DNA from: Candidatus Methylophosphatis haderslevensis
GTDB lineage: Bacteria > Pseudomonadota > Gammaproteobacteria > Burkholderiales > Rhodocyclaceae
Assembly: GCA_016711925.1 (NCBI GenBank)
Contig: JADJSA010000002.1
Span: 1 to 64,000 of the forward strand
Direction of reading: 5' to 3'
DNA length: 64,000 bases
The notes under the pieces were generated by a model. It was not told the origin of the DNA. It saw only the letters and a list, made by a program, of their open reading frames with translations, and did not search any database. Every line of letters starts with the position of its first letter. Positions within the stretch are counted from its first letter, which is position 1. Positions 1-8,641 of this stretch are shown here, piece after piece. Both the position numbers and the translations under genes were made by a program.

Positions 1-100
1 CGTCGGGCAATTGCCGGGCCGGGCCGACGATCACCGCGACATGGGCGGCCAGCGACACGGCGAGCGCGCCGAGCAGCGCCCGGTCAATCCGCCGCCGCAT
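1..100 (-). CDS. DUF3108-like protein, N-terminal fragment
   Basis: The 33 visible residues begin MRRRIDRALLGALAVSLAAH, a short basic start followed by a hydrophobic segment, as expected for an inner-membrane anchor or uncleaved signal. The gene runs off the left edge of the window. Its ATG lies inside the end of purN (17-nt overlap), so the two are probably co-transcribed. In many betaproteobacteria the gene directly after purN encodes a DUF3108 (periplasmic, function unknown) protein; that name rests on synteny and the N-terminal pattern only, since the domain itself lies outside the window. Confidence 0.45.
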   Translation of the reverse strand, partial: MRRRIDRALLGALAVSLAAHVAVIVGPARQLPD

Positions 101-744
101 GCCCGGTCGGTCGCCGGTCTGCGGCGGCCGCGCCTTGACACGGCGGCACGACCAGACGCCCCTCGGCGACCGCGACGCCGGCCAATTGCGCGCGGCCGTC
201 GCCGGCCAGCGTCAGGCGGCCATCTGGGCTCAGCGGTATTGCCTGCGGACGCAGCTTCGATGCTCTTCGGCCAGCACACGGGCGGCCAGGGTGGCTTCGT
301 CGTCGTTCGGCAGCACGGCAACCGCCGCTTGGGCGACGATCGGCCCGCCGTCCACTGCGGGGGTGACGAAATGTACGGTGCAGCCGTGAATCCGCACTCC
401 GGCCTCGAGCGCCCGACGATGGGTCGCCAGGCCGGCAAAAGCCGGCAGCAGCGAAAGGATGGATGTTGATCAGGCAGAGCCCCGCATGAAACAGTCCGCC
501 AGCACCACCAGCGCCGGCGCATGGCGGTCGATCGCGGCGGCCAGCGCGGCGTCGAAATCCTCGCCGTGCGGCGGCGAATTCGCGATGGTCGGCCAGCGCC
601 GGGACATCCGCCTGCCCGCCGAAAGCGCCAGCCCGGCGGCATCGGCGCGGTTGCTGATCACCGCCGCGACGCGCGCGGGCAGCCCGACAGGATCGCGGCC
701 AGGTTGCTGCCTCTACCGGAGATCAGAATAACAATGGATTTCAA
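84..744 (-). pseudogene. purN: phosphoribosylglycinamide formyltransferase, frame-broken
   Basis: PurN transfers a formyl group from 10-formyl-THF to GAR in purine synthesis. Three recognisable pieces lie in different frames. The N-terminus from a TTG start at 744 reads KSIVILISGRGSNL (the GRGSNL substrate motif). A middle piece has AVISNRADAAGLAL, then DAALAAAIDRHAPALVVLAD. The C-terminal half has LINIHPSLLPAF, then THRRALEAGVRIHGCTVHFV and GPIVAQAAV. Between CFMRGSA and INIHPS about 15 residues seen in normal PurN are missing. At least three frame changes are needed to read through it, so as written no functional enzyme is made. Purine synthesis would then need PurT or another copy, or the sequence has indel errors. 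Family identity is sure; whether this is true decay or assembly error is not. Confidence 0.8.
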
Positions 745-923
745 TGTGTTGAGATGGCGAAGTCGACGAGCGCCCGGGGCACCGCCAGCCCTGCTGGCGA
801 ATTGCCGTCGGAACTTCGAGGTTGCCGCGAACAGCGGGTTCCTGCCCGACGGCAAACACCGGCGCAGCGCGGCCCAGCGCAGATTCTACCGCGGCGCCCG
901 GGCGCGACCCGGCGCGCCCCCGC

Positions 924-1592
924 CTACGACGATTCTCCGGCGGCGGCGACTGCGCCCGCGCGGCGATGCTTCCACCAGCCGATGGCCAGCGGCAGCACCG
1001 AGATCCCGATGATCGCGAAGATCACGGCGGTCAGGTTGTTCTTGATGAAGGGCACGTTGCCGAACAGGTAGCCCGCAGTACACAGCGACACCACCCAGGT
1101 CACGCCGCCCAGCGCATCGACCAGCACGAAGCGCGGATAGGTCATCTTCGCCACGCCGGCCACGAACGGCGCGAAGGTGCGCACCAGCGGCATGTAGCGC
1201 GCGATCAACAGTGCCTTGCCGCCGTGCTTTTCGTAGAACGCATGCGTCTTGTCGAATGCTGCGCGGTTGAACAGTCGCGATTGCTCCCAGCGGAACACCC
1301 GCGGGCCGAAAAACCGCCCGACCCAGTAATTGACGTTGTCGCCGATGATCGCGGCAGCGGTCAAGGTGGCGCACAGCGGCACGATCTCCAGCCCGCCGCC
1401 CTTGGCCGCCAGCGCGCCGGCCACGAACAGCAGCGAGTCGCCGGGCAGAAACGGCGTCACCACCAGTCCGGTCTCGCAGAAGATGATGAGGAACAGGATG
1501 GCGTAAATCCACGCGCCGTACTGGCCCAGCAGCAGTTCGAGGTGCTTGTCGAGGTGCAGGACGATATCGAGAAACTGGGCGAGCAATTCCAT
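924..1592 (-). CDS. DedA family inner-membrane protein
   Basis: A 222-residue polytopic membrane protein of the DedA/SNARE-associated family (half-transporters linked to undecaprenyl-phosphate or phospholipid flipping and membrane-potential maintenance). The start at 1592 gives MELLAQFLDIVLHLDKHLE, followed by a hydrophobic helix and the family signature FLPGDSLLFVAGALAA near residue 48. Next comes GDNVNYWVGRFFG, then KHGGKALLIARYMPLVRTFA with the conserved R-x(3)-P-x-R-T/F pattern, and two more C-terminal helices ending in a basic tail (WWKHRR). Length matches E. coli YghB/YqjA. It is separated by 180 nt from purN, which lies downstream on the same strand, and is divergent from mutL. No frame damage is seen. 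Confidence 0.88.
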   Translation of the reverse strand: MELLAQFLDIVLHLDKHLELLLGQYGAWIYAILFLIIFCETGLVVTPFLPGDSLLFVAGALAAKGGGLEIVPLCATLTAAAIIGDNVNYWVGRFFGPRVFRWEQSRLFNRAAFDKTHAFYEKHGGKALLIARYMPLVRTFAPFVAGVAKMTYPRFVLVDALGGVTWVVSLCTAGYLFGNVPFIKNNLTAVIFAIIGISVLPLAIGWWKHRRAGAVAAAGESS

Positions 1593-1664
1593 GGCGGCAC
1601 CGCGGCGAAAACCCGCGATTCTACCGGACCGTCCGCCCTGCCCGCCCGCTCTAATCCGCTGCCG

Positions 1665-3440
1665 ATGACCGCCATCCATCCGCTCCCCGAACTGCTGATC
1701 AACCAGATCGCCGCCGGCGAGGTGGTCGATCGCCCGGCCTCGGTGCTCAAGGAGTTGCTGGAGAACAGCCTCGATGCCGGCAGCCGCGCCATCGACGTGC
1801 AACTGGCCGAAGGCGGCGTGCGCCAGATTCGCGTCGCCGACGATGGCGGAGGCATCGCCAGGGACGACCTGCCGCTGGCACTCGCGCGTCATGCCACGAG
1901 CAAGATCGCCACGCTCGACGATCTCGAACATGTCGGCACCATGGGCTTTCGCGGCGAGGCGCTGGCGGCGATCGCGGCGGTCGCCCGTGTCACGCTGACC
2001 AGCCGCGCAAGCGGCAGCGCGCACGCCTGGCGCCTGCACGCCGGCGAGCACGACCCGGCACCGGCGGCGCTGGCGGCGGGCAGCGTGCTCGAGGTGGCCG
2101 ATCTCTACTTCAACACGCCGGCGCGACGCAAGTTTCTCAAGTCGGACGGCACGGAGTTCGCCCCTGCCGTGCGTTCCCCGCATCGCTGGCCCGTCCGTCG
2201 ACGTGGTTCCAGCTTGCGCACAACGGCCGCGTCTCGCAGCGCCTGGCGGCGGCCGACCTGGCACGGCGTATTGGCGAGGTGCTGGGCGAGGAATTCACCC
2301 AGCATGCGCGCGCGATCGATGTCGAGGCCGGGCCGCTGCGGCTCCTTACGCCGCCTGCCCGCCTATTCGCGCGGCACGCGCGATGCGCAGTTCTGCTACG
2401 TCAATCGGCGCTTCGTGCGCGACAAGCTGCTCGCCCACGCGCTGCGCGAAGCCTATGCCGACATCCTGCACGGCAGCCGGCACCCGGCCTTCGTGCTGTT
2501 CCTCGATCTCGATCCGGCGCTGGTCGACGTCAATGTGCACCCGGCAAAAACCGAGGTGCGCTTTCGCGATGCGCGCGCGGTACACCAGTTCGTCTTTCAC
2601 GCGCTGACGCGCAGCCTCGCCACGCCGGGCGCGCAGCCGACCGAACCGGGCGTTGCCGCGCGCGACCAGCCGCCGGCATGGGCGCCGCAGCGACAGACGC
2701 GGCTGGCCGTGGAACAGCCCGCGCAGGCCTACTACGCCTTCGCGCAGGCTGCGCAACAGGCCCCAGCAGGCATCGCGCCGGAAAGCCGCATGGATACTGG
2801 CTTCCAGCCATCTCTGCCTGAAGAAGCGCATGGATACTGGCCTCCAGAGCAGGCCACCGTGCCGCCGCTGGGCTACGCCATCGCCCAGTTGCACGGCATC
2901 TACGTGCTGGCGCAAAACGCGGCCGGCCTGGTGCTGGTCGACATGCATGCGGCGCACGAACGCATCCTTTACGAACGACTCAAGCACCTGCTCGACGGCC
3001 CGCCGGCCACCCAGGCGCTGCTGATTCCCGCGGTGTTTTCGCTCGGCCCGCAGGACATGGCCGCCGCTGCTGACCATGCCGATGTGCTCGCCCGGCTGGG
3101 CTTCGATGCCGCCGCTGCGGGACCGCATGAACTGGTGGTGCGCAGCGTGCCGGCGCTGCTTGCCCGCGCGCCGGTAGCCGACCTGGTGCGCGCGCTGCTG
3201 GCCGAGCTGCGCGAATTTCCCGCCAGCAATCTGATCGAGGCGCGGCGCAACGAGTTGCTCGCCACCATGGCCTGCCACGGCGCGGTGCGCGCCAACCGCA
3301 ACCTGACACTACCCGAAATGAATGCGCTGCTGCGCGAGATGGAAGCCACCGAGCGCGCCGATCAGTGCAACCACGGCCGCCCGACGTGGACGCAACTGTC
3401 GATCGCGGAACTCGACAAACTGTTCATGCGCGGCCAGTGA
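1665..3440 (+). pseudogene. mutL: DNA mismatch repair protein MutL, with compensating frameshifts
   Basis: MutL links MutS to strand incision in mismatch repair. The start at 1665 gives MTAIHPLPELLINQIAAGEV. The GHKL ATPase motifs follow: ELLENSLDAGS, DDGGGI, RHATSKI and GFRGEAL. After KFLKSDGTEFA (about 2160) the frame is lost. HNGRVSQRLAAADLARRIG and GEEFTQHARAIDVEAGPLRL are encoded in a second frame, and the first frame resumes at LPAYSRGTRDAQF (about 2355). As translated, roughly 60 residues of the transducer domain are scrambled. The C-terminal dimer domain is intact and has DMHAAHERILYE, matching the DQHAxxExxxxE endonuclease motif of MutL from MutH-less bacteria. The variable linker holds two copies of a 40-nt repeat. 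Single-base losses in G/C runs suggest sequencing error, but real inactivation (a mutator) is possible. Confidence 0.85.
2788..2850 (+). repeat. 40-nt repeat, 1.6 units inside the mutL linker
   Basis: GCATGGATACTGG occurs at 2788 and again exactly 40 nt later at 2828, each followed by GC(T/C)TCCAG. The unit ends GCCTGAAGAAGC just before the second copy. It resembles the units at 42023 and 48662. Because 40 is not a multiple of three, the two copies are read in different frames (MDTGFQPSLPEE, then HGYWPPEQ) within the poorly conserved linker between the MutL N- and C-terminal domains. Confidence 0.7.
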
Positions 3441-3474
3441 ATCGACAGCCACGCCGGTCGCACGGCGCAATCAA

Positions 3475-4359
3475 TCAGGGCGGGTCGCTTATCTGGCGCA
3501 CGGAAAAGCCGGCGGCCTCGAGTTGGACTTGCAGGCTCGCCGTCCCGGCAAGATGCGCGGCCCCGATCACGACGAACAACGGCTTGCGCTTGACTGCCTC
3601 GGCCGCGATGCGGCGGGCCATGACTCGGTTGCGCGCGTCCAGCAACGCGGCCATCGCGCGCTCGCCGGCCTTTGCATCGGGAAACGCCGCAAGCGAGCGC
3701 GCGTAAAGCCGCGCCGCATCGCCGTCGCGCCATGCCGCGACCATTTCACGCAAGTAGGTGGTGGTCCTGCCGGTGTCGGCCATGTCGAGAAACTGGCGCG
3801 TCGCGCCGGCCTCGTCATCGGCGGACATCGATTCCAGCGCGGACACCTGTTCTTCCACGGTTTCGAGTTCGACCACCGCTTTGCCCTGCGCCCGCGCCTG
3901 TTTGACAAGGTGCAGGTCGACGCCCTGCTCGGCGGAGAATCCGTCGCGCTGCGCATCGATGATTTCGATCATCGTCGTGCCGAACCAAGGCTTCATCTGC
4001 TTCGCCGCCGCTTGCGGCACGCCGCGCTCCACCAGCGCACGCAGGTAGCGGTTGGCGATGTCCTTGGGCAAGTGTTGCCCGACCGCGTCGCCCGGCGCAT
4101 AGAACGCCCGCTGCACCAGCGTAGAGATTGCCTTCTCGTCGAGCGGATCGAGTTCCACCGCAAGCGCTGCGGAACCGGCCATCGCGTCATCGACAGCGGC
4201 GGGCAGCGGAAAGCACTTGCTGCTGCACAGATGAATCGAGCCGTACAGATAGACAATAGTGTCGCCCTGGCGCGCCTCCCACAGATAGATCGGCTGTGCG
4301 ATGGCCTGCTGCATCAGCAACATGGCGAAGGCGAATCCGGCAAATTGCCTGTTCAACAC
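3475..4359 (-). CDS. TraB/PrgY/GumN family protein
   Basis: A 294-residue protein of the TraB superfamily (putative metalloprotease-like Tiki/TraB fold; the bacterial role is poorly defined). The GTG at 4359 is chosen because CAGGAG lies 6 nt upstream and the product then begins with a signal-like stretch (VLNRQFAGFAFAMLLMQQAI, then AQ as a plausible cleavage site). Family features are YLYGSIHLC early (GxxH motif), VELDPLDE, and the C-terminal VIGAAHLAG (second conserved GxxH). Two cysteines (CSSKC) follow the first motif. It lies tail to tail with mutL and its start region faces miaA. An upstream ATG at 4470 would overlap miaA and lacks a ribosome site. Confidence 0.78.
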   Translation of the reverse strand: MLNRQFAGFAFAMLLMQQAIAQPIYLWEARQGDTIVYLYGSIHLCSSKCFPLPAAVDDAMAGSAALAVELDPLDEKAISTLVQRAFYAPGDAVGQHLPKDIANRYLRALVERGVPQAAAKQMKPWFGTTMIEIIDAQRDGFSAEQGVDLHLVKQARAQGKAVVELETVEEQVSALESMSADDEAGATRQFLDMADTGRTTTYLREMVAAWRDGDAARLYARSLAAFPDAKAGERAMAALLDARNRVMARRIAAEAVKRKPLFVVIGAAHLAGTASLQVQLEAAGFSVRQISDPP

Positions 4360-4457
4360 GGCGAACTCCTGGCAAAGCTGCAATTGCGGCTCGGCCGGGC
4401 ACTTGCCGGGCAGCCGCTCCGGTAGAATCCACGATCTTCCGGGTCGCCGGATTCTAC

Positions 4458-5435
4458 ATGACAAGCTCATTCAGCCCGCCATCGCGCCCCGACCCTCTTC
4501 CGCCCGCCATCCTGCTGCTCGGCCCCACCGCCAGCGGCAAGAGTGCAGCAGCGCTCGAACTGGCGCGGCAATTTCCGATCGAGATCATCAGCGTCGATTC
4601 GGCGCAGGTCTATCGCGACATGGACATCGGCACCGCCAAGCCGGACGGGGCAGAACGCGCCGCCTGCCCGCACCACCTGATCGACATCCTCACGCCGGAA
4701 CAAAGCTATTCAGCCGCGCGCTTTCGCGACGACGCGCTGCGCCTGATGCACGAGATCACGGCGCGTGGCCGCGTGCCGCTGCTCGCCGGGGGCACCATGC
4801 TGTACTTCAAGGCGCTGCGCGAAGGGCTGTCGACCCTGCCGCCGGCCGACCCCGGGATCCGCGCGCAGATCGACGAAGCCGCGATGCGCCACGGCTGGCC
4901 GGTGCTGCATGCGCAACTCGCCGCGCTGGACCCGCAGACTGCGGCGCGGCTCAAGCCGAACGATGCCCAACGCATCCAGCGCGCGCTCGAAGTGGTGCGC
5001 CTGACCGGGCGGCCGATGGCGGAATGCCTTGCGCAGCGCGAGTCGGCCGCGTTGCCGTTCCGCCTGCTCGCCGTCGGCCTCGCGCCGTCGGATCGCAGCG
5101 TGCTGCATGGGCGCATCGCGCAACGGTTCGAAGCCATGCTCGCCGCGGGCCTTGTCGACGAACTGCGGGCGCTGCGCGAGAAGTATCCGCTCGACTCCAG
5201 CCTGCCTTCGATGCGCTGCGTCGGCTACCGCCAGGCATGGGATTTTCTCGACGGCAGAATCGACGCCGCCGCGCTCCACGACAAAGGCATTTTCGCCACG
5301 CGCCAGCTCGCCAAGCGCCAGCTCACCTGGATGCGGGGGATGCCCGACCTGGAAATGTTCGACTGTTGCGATACCAAAGCCCCCGCATCGATCTCAGCAA
5401 GTGTCGCCGCACGGTTGAACGGCATCCGGCTTTGA
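4458..5435 (+). CDS. miaA: tRNA dimethylallyltransferase MiaA
   Basis: 325 residues. MiaA adds the dimethylallyl group to A37 of tRNAs reading UNN codons. The ATG at 4458 gives MTSSFSPPSRPDPLPPAILL and then the P-loop GPTASGKSAAALELA. The substrate motif ISVDSAQVYRDMDIGTAKP follows, then HHLIDILTPEQSYSAARF and LLAGGTMLYFKAL. The C-terminal part has PSMRCVGYRQAWDFL and FATRQLAKRQLTWMR, all typical. Length matches the family (about 310-325). A TAGAAT box lies at 4423-4428. miaA usually follows mutL; here the TraB-like gene on the opposite strand separates them. Intact, with no unusual residues seen. Confidence 0.96.
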   Translation: MTSSFSPPSRPDPLPPAILLLGPTASGKSAAALELARQFPIEIISVDSAQVYRDMDIGTAKPDGAERAACPHHLIDILTPEQSYSAARFRDDALRLMHEITARGRVPLLAGGTMLYFKALREGLSTLPPADPGIRAQIDEAAMRHGWPVLHAQLAALDPQTAARLKPNDAQRIQRALEVVRLTGRPMAECLAQRESAALPFRLLAVGLAPSDRSVLHGRIAQRFEAMLAAGLVDELRALREKYPLDSSLPSMRCVGYRQAWDFLDGRIDAAALHDKGIFATRQLAKRQLTWMRGMPDLEMFDCCDTKAPASISASVAARLNGIRL

Positions 5436-6200
5436 TCGGTCCGCAACCGCCAATTCAGAGTCAGCCGTGGCGGAATGGTGGTAACGCCTCGCCATCGACT
5501 TGGCACACTCGCGCCTGCCGCGGGTGTGCATCCTGTGCCGCCTTCGATGCCAGTTTCGCCAGCAAAGGCCGCGTCGATCGAGCACGACGGGCGGCTCGTC
5601 GGAGGCGTCGGTCCAGGCCCCGATCAGCAGGACAATGTCGCTCCGTTTTGGGGAATCCGATCCCGCGCTTTCGCATCTGACGCCTCTGCCATGCAATGAA
5701 AGTGTCTACGATGGTTTCGGGAACAGCCCGATCGACCGCGCCGGTTGGCGATATCCGGCTACTCAGTCAGTTGAAATTCCGGTGCTGCGTCGTCAGACTT
5801 GGCGCTGCAGTGGCAGCAGCGGCGACGGGCGGTCCATCGCTTCGGACCCGCTCGACTTACAATATCCGCAATGCCAGACGATTTTCGTTTGCCAATCCGG
5901 CCGCGCTCTTCAAGCCGACTGCAGTGCCCAAACTCCACGTTCAAACATCATGATCGGGCCCTCTGGGCGCGCCGCAGATCGGCGCGCGACAATTGCGCTT
6001 TGTCCAGTTCTCCTCCACCACGCGAGCCGGGCAGGAAGCCCTTTGGCGCGAGATTGCGCGGGTCGCGACGATTGACATAGACTGGAATTTCACTGCCCCA
6101 CTGTTTTCAGCATTTCCGACACGTTCGCCATCGCGGCCGTCTGCAATTGGATTGCGGCGCCCGGCCGGTTTCGCACGTGCCACTTGCAAAATGGAGATTC
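5436..6200. other. 765-nt gene-poor stretch
   Basis: I see no convincing gene, RNA or mobile element here. Open frames on both strands are short, have no ribosome site and no recognisable motif. Composition is somewhat lower in GC than the flanking genes, with several short A/T-rich patches (for example near 5860-5890 and 6110). It may hold eroded coding DNA. The promoter of the downstream SHOCT gene should lie in its last 150 nt but no clear boxes stand out. Confidence 0.5.
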
Positions 6201-7079
6201 ATGATGCGACAGCTTTCCCCCAGCGGCCAGCAAGCCATCGACGAAATTTCACAGCGCCATGGCTTCAGCGCCAATGCCGTGCTGAGCATGCTCGAATCGG
6301 TCATCAACGGCAACGGCAGCATGGCGCAGTTCTCGCATCCCGAATTCTCCGGCTCGGGTCAGTGGATGCGCGGCGGCATGATCATGGTATCGGACATGTT
6401 CGACAACTACCTGAAGGGGCGTATCGACGGGCTGTGCAACGAGCTGGCGAACCTCATTGCGGACCAGCCGGATCTGGTTCGCAGTGGCAGCTTCCAGTCG
6501 CAGAGCCAGGGTGTCCAAGGCGCCACTCACCCTGCTCAACAACAGAGCAATTTCAGCGGCGGGCAGCAGCAACAAGGCCCTTCCGGACCCATCGGACCGG
6601 TGAGCCTGTTTGTGCCGCCCGCAGCGGGAACCACGGGAGACTGGTGGCCCGGCGATTTGCGCTGGCCCAACAGCGTCGGCGCCCAGAACGGCGCGCGGTA
6701 TGCCTACTTCGCCCAGGCACGGCGACTCGCAATCGACGTGAACGGGCTGGTCACGGTGTATGACACGCTCGACCACCAGATCGGCGGGTTCTCGCAGCAA
6801 CAGTCGGTCGGCGGCTCACTGAGCTTCTCCAGCCAATATGGCTTGATTGACGTCGCAAGCCTGCCAGTGGTTTCGTCGACCGGTCAGCCAGTGAGTTCAC
6901 CGGCGGCACCCGCAGGCACATTTCAGGCGAACAGCGCTGTGCATGGGTCTGCGCCCCTGGTGGGTTCCGACCAGGACGTTTTCGTGGCAATTGAAAGGCT
7001 CGCCGACCTAAGGGCCAAAGGCATCCTCACTGACGACGAGTTCTCGGCCAAAAAGGCTGAATTGCTGAGTCGCGTCTGA
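6201..7079 (+). CDS. SHOCT-domain protein of unknown function
   Basis: 292 residues. The start at 6201 (MMRQLSPSGQQAIDEISQRH) has GGAG 7 nt upstream; a second ATG follows directly. Residues 1-90 are helical (HGFSANAVLSMLESVINGNG, then GQWMRGGMIMVSDMFDNYLK). A Gln/Gly/Ser-rich linker follows (QQQSNFSGGQQQQGPSGPIG), then a region with WWPGDLRWPNSVGAQNGARY and a beta-rich part ending in a Pro/Ala linker. The last 35 residues (DVFVAIERLADLRAKGILTD, then DEFSAKKAELLSRV) are a clear SHOCT domain, a short oligomerisation module usually at C-termini. The function of the rest is unknown. It stands alone, without an operon partner. Confidence 0.8.
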   Translation: MMRQLSPSGQQAIDEISQRHGFSANAVLSMLESVINGNGSMAQFSHPEFSGSGQWMRGGMIMVSDMFDNYLKGRIDGLCNELANLIADQPDLVRSGSFQSQSQGVQGATHPAQQQSNFSGGQQQQGPSGPIGPVSLFVPPAAGTTGDWWPGDLRWPNSVGAQNGARYAYFAQARRLAIDVNGLVTVYDTLDHQIGGFSQQQSVGGSLSFSSQYGLIDVASLPVVSSTGQPVSSPAAPAGTFQANSAVHGSAPLVGSDQDVFVAIERLADLRAKGILTDDEFSAKKAELLSRV

Positions 7080-7113
7080 TCCCATCGGTCCACTTGCGGC
7101 GCGAGGCCAAGCG

Positions 7114-7175
7114 TCGGACGGCCCTTGCCTCGACTTCGGCCGCGAGCACCGCGGAAGCGAGGGGCCGTCCGATTT
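7114..7175 (+). terminator. possible terminator of the SHOCT gene
   Basis: A perfect 11-bp stem (TCGGACGGCCC at 7114-7124 with GGGCCGTCCGA at 7162-7172), with a long 37-nt loop and only three Ts after it. It lies 35 nt past the SHOCT stop codon. The long loop and weak T-run make this tentative. Confidence 0.4.
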
Positions 7176-7364
7176 GGCGGCATTGTTCGCCGACCCTGAG
7201 GCGTAGTTCGACAGTCGCCCCGGTTGGGGCGCCGGCGCAAGCCGGCAGGGACGGTAGATTGCCAACGCGTTGCGCGCACTGCGATATGGAGACACCGACC
7301 GAGTAGTGAACGATTTATCTGTCATGAAATCGGCCGAAGCGCATGGATCTCAAGAGGCAAGACG

Positions 7365-7463
7365 ATGAAGCAGATTACGCTGGCCGGGGTAAAAAAGTTT
7401 CGACACGCACAACCGCGCCACACGTGAGGCGGCGTTTCTGTCTCGGATGGAAGGCCTGATGGA
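7365..7463 (+). pseudogene. IS5-type transposase, 5' remnant
   Basis: ATG at 7365, with AGAGG upstream, reads MKQITLAGVKKF and then loses frame. One base over, the DNA continues FDTHNRATREAAFLSRMEGL. Together these match the typical N-terminus of IS5-family DDE transposases (MKQ-x-[ST]-[FL]-A ... KxTRRexFLxEME). Only about 33 codons remain and no catalytic core follows before the tRNA. I could not identify terminal inverted repeats. This is a dead relic, marking past insertion upstream of the tRNA-fMet gene. Confidence 0.65.
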
Positions 7464-7821
<358 letters not shown>

Positions 7822-7834
7822 TCCGAGACTGAAG

Positions 7835-7863
7835 ATTATGACTGATCGCCCGATCGCGGTCAA
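7835..7863 (-). promoter_or_regulatory. sigma70-type promoter of tRNA-fMet
   Basis: On the minus strand: TTGACC (7863-7858), 17 nt, CATAAT (7840-7835), placing the start about 7 nt before or at the 5' region of the tRNA precursor. The -35 and -10 each match consensus at five of six positions and spacing is ideal. Confidence 0.75.
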
Positions 7864-8193
7864 ACCGACTGCGGCTTTTTTGTCGGCGGGGCCACGATGG
7901 AGCCGGCCGGTTGCGCAATCGCCATTGCTTCGCTCGCACAGATTCCGCGCGAGTGGTAGCGTGGCGATAGCTCGCTCGACAAGCAGTCCCGCTGGTTGGT
8001 GCTTGCGCCGACCCCGGCCTGCGGGGGAAGCGCCGGCGGGACTGGATCGGTCCAGGCGCGTTTGCTGGTCTTCCCGGCGTGAGCAAGTCGGGCCGCATGG
8101 CGCCACGCGGGGCGATTTTGCGGCAACAGCGGCGCTCCGACAGTCCGCCAAGATGGCTCGCGCAGACAGCGCCACGCGTCGCAAAGGAGTCCG
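7864..8193. other. gene-free stretch upstream of tRNA-fMet
   Basis: No supported gene on either strand; the long open frames crossing it are GC-bias artefacts without motifs or ribosome sites. It ends at a minus-strand terminator. Confidence 0.4.
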
Positions 8194-8227
8194 AAAAGAA
8201 AAAGGCCGACACACAAGTGCGTCGGCC
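8194..8227 (-). terminator. rho-independent terminator (minus strand)
   Basis: Read on the minus strand: GGCCGAC at 8227-8221, a loop with extra pairing, GTCGGCC at 8210-8204, then TTTTTCTTTTC (8203-8193). It would end transcripts coming from the tRNA-Thr gene, 236 nt upstream of it. Confidence 0.75.
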
Positions 8228-8313
8228 GGGAAACCCCTTGCGAGCAAGGAGGAGGTCAGGGCTCCATAGTACGGCCGCTCGCTGAACAGAGAAATAGGTG
8301 GATCGCCAATTCT

Positions 8314-8336
8314 CGTGTAGGAATTTTTCCTACACG
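8314..8336. promoter_or_regulatory. perfect 10-bp inverted repeat, operator-like
   Basis: CGTGTAGGAA, three Ts, then TTCCTACACG form a perfect dyad 128 nt downstream of the tRNA-Thr end and about 300 nt upstream of the histidine kinase gene. No T-run follows, so it looks more like a dimeric regulator site than a terminator. TGTAGGA...TCCTACA-type dyads are seen with NarL/FixJ-type regulators in some proteobacteria, which makes the nearby NarL-type regulator a candidate. That link is inference. Confidence 0.5.
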
Positions 8337-8463
8337 CCGAGGCTGCGCTTTGCCTGGCGCGGCGCTGGCGGCACCCGCCGGGTTGCCCGCGCCACGGCTG
8401 CCCCGAAGGCAAACGTCACAGGCAGCGCGGGCAACCTGCCACCGAATGCGCAACGCCACGATC

Positions 8464-8537
8464 TGGTGCCCCCGCCCGGAATCGAACCAGGACCTGATGC
8501 TTACAAGGCAACTGCACGACCTTCATGCTACGGGGGC
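8464..8537 (-). tRNA. tRNA-Thr (TGT), atypical
   Basis: 74 nt with encoded CCA. The acceptor stem is perfect (GCCCCCG with CGGGGGC), the D-arm is GCAT/GTGC with a short 7-nt loop containing GG, the anticodon loop is CTTGTAA, and the T-arm is CCTGG/CCGGG with loop TTCGATT. The anticodon TGT decodes ACA. The anticodon stem GTTGC/GCATC has one T-T mismatch and the D-loop is shorter than in standard tRNA-Thr. It folds well enough to be functional, but it may be a secondary or divergent isoacceptor. Confidence 0.8.
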
Positions 8538-8548
8538 AGCGGTCGCGG

Positions 8549-8577
8549 ATTATAGCGGATTGCCCAAGTGCCAAAGG
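8549..8577 (-). promoter_or_regulatory. promoter of tRNA-Thr
   Basis: On the minus strand a perfect TATAAT (8554-8549) lies 11 nt before the tRNA 5' end, followed by a GC-rich discriminator (CCGCG), a hallmark of stringently controlled stable-RNA promoters. The -35 is weak (CTTTGG/TTTGGC, 15-16 nt upstream). Confidence 0.6.
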
Positions 8578-8641
8578 CCACACCACGCACCAGCGCGTTC
8601 ACAGTATGCTGATCGCCATTTCCTGCCCGACAATCGCGCGC

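Noticed and set aside
924..2264. Long minus-strand reading (446 residues) over mutL's 5' half
   Set aside because: Only the part from 1592 onward is a real protein (DedA); the remainder is the shadow of mutL.
5463..5500. GTGGCGGAATGGTGG resembling the 5' half of a tRNA-Leu downstream of miaA
   Set aside because: No anticodon arm, T-loop or matching acceptor 3' half follows within 100 nt; chance similarity or a very old fragment.
5394..5696. Minus-strand 100-residue open frame after miaA
   Set aside because: Arg/Trp/His-rich low-quality composition, no ribosome site, no conserved pattern.
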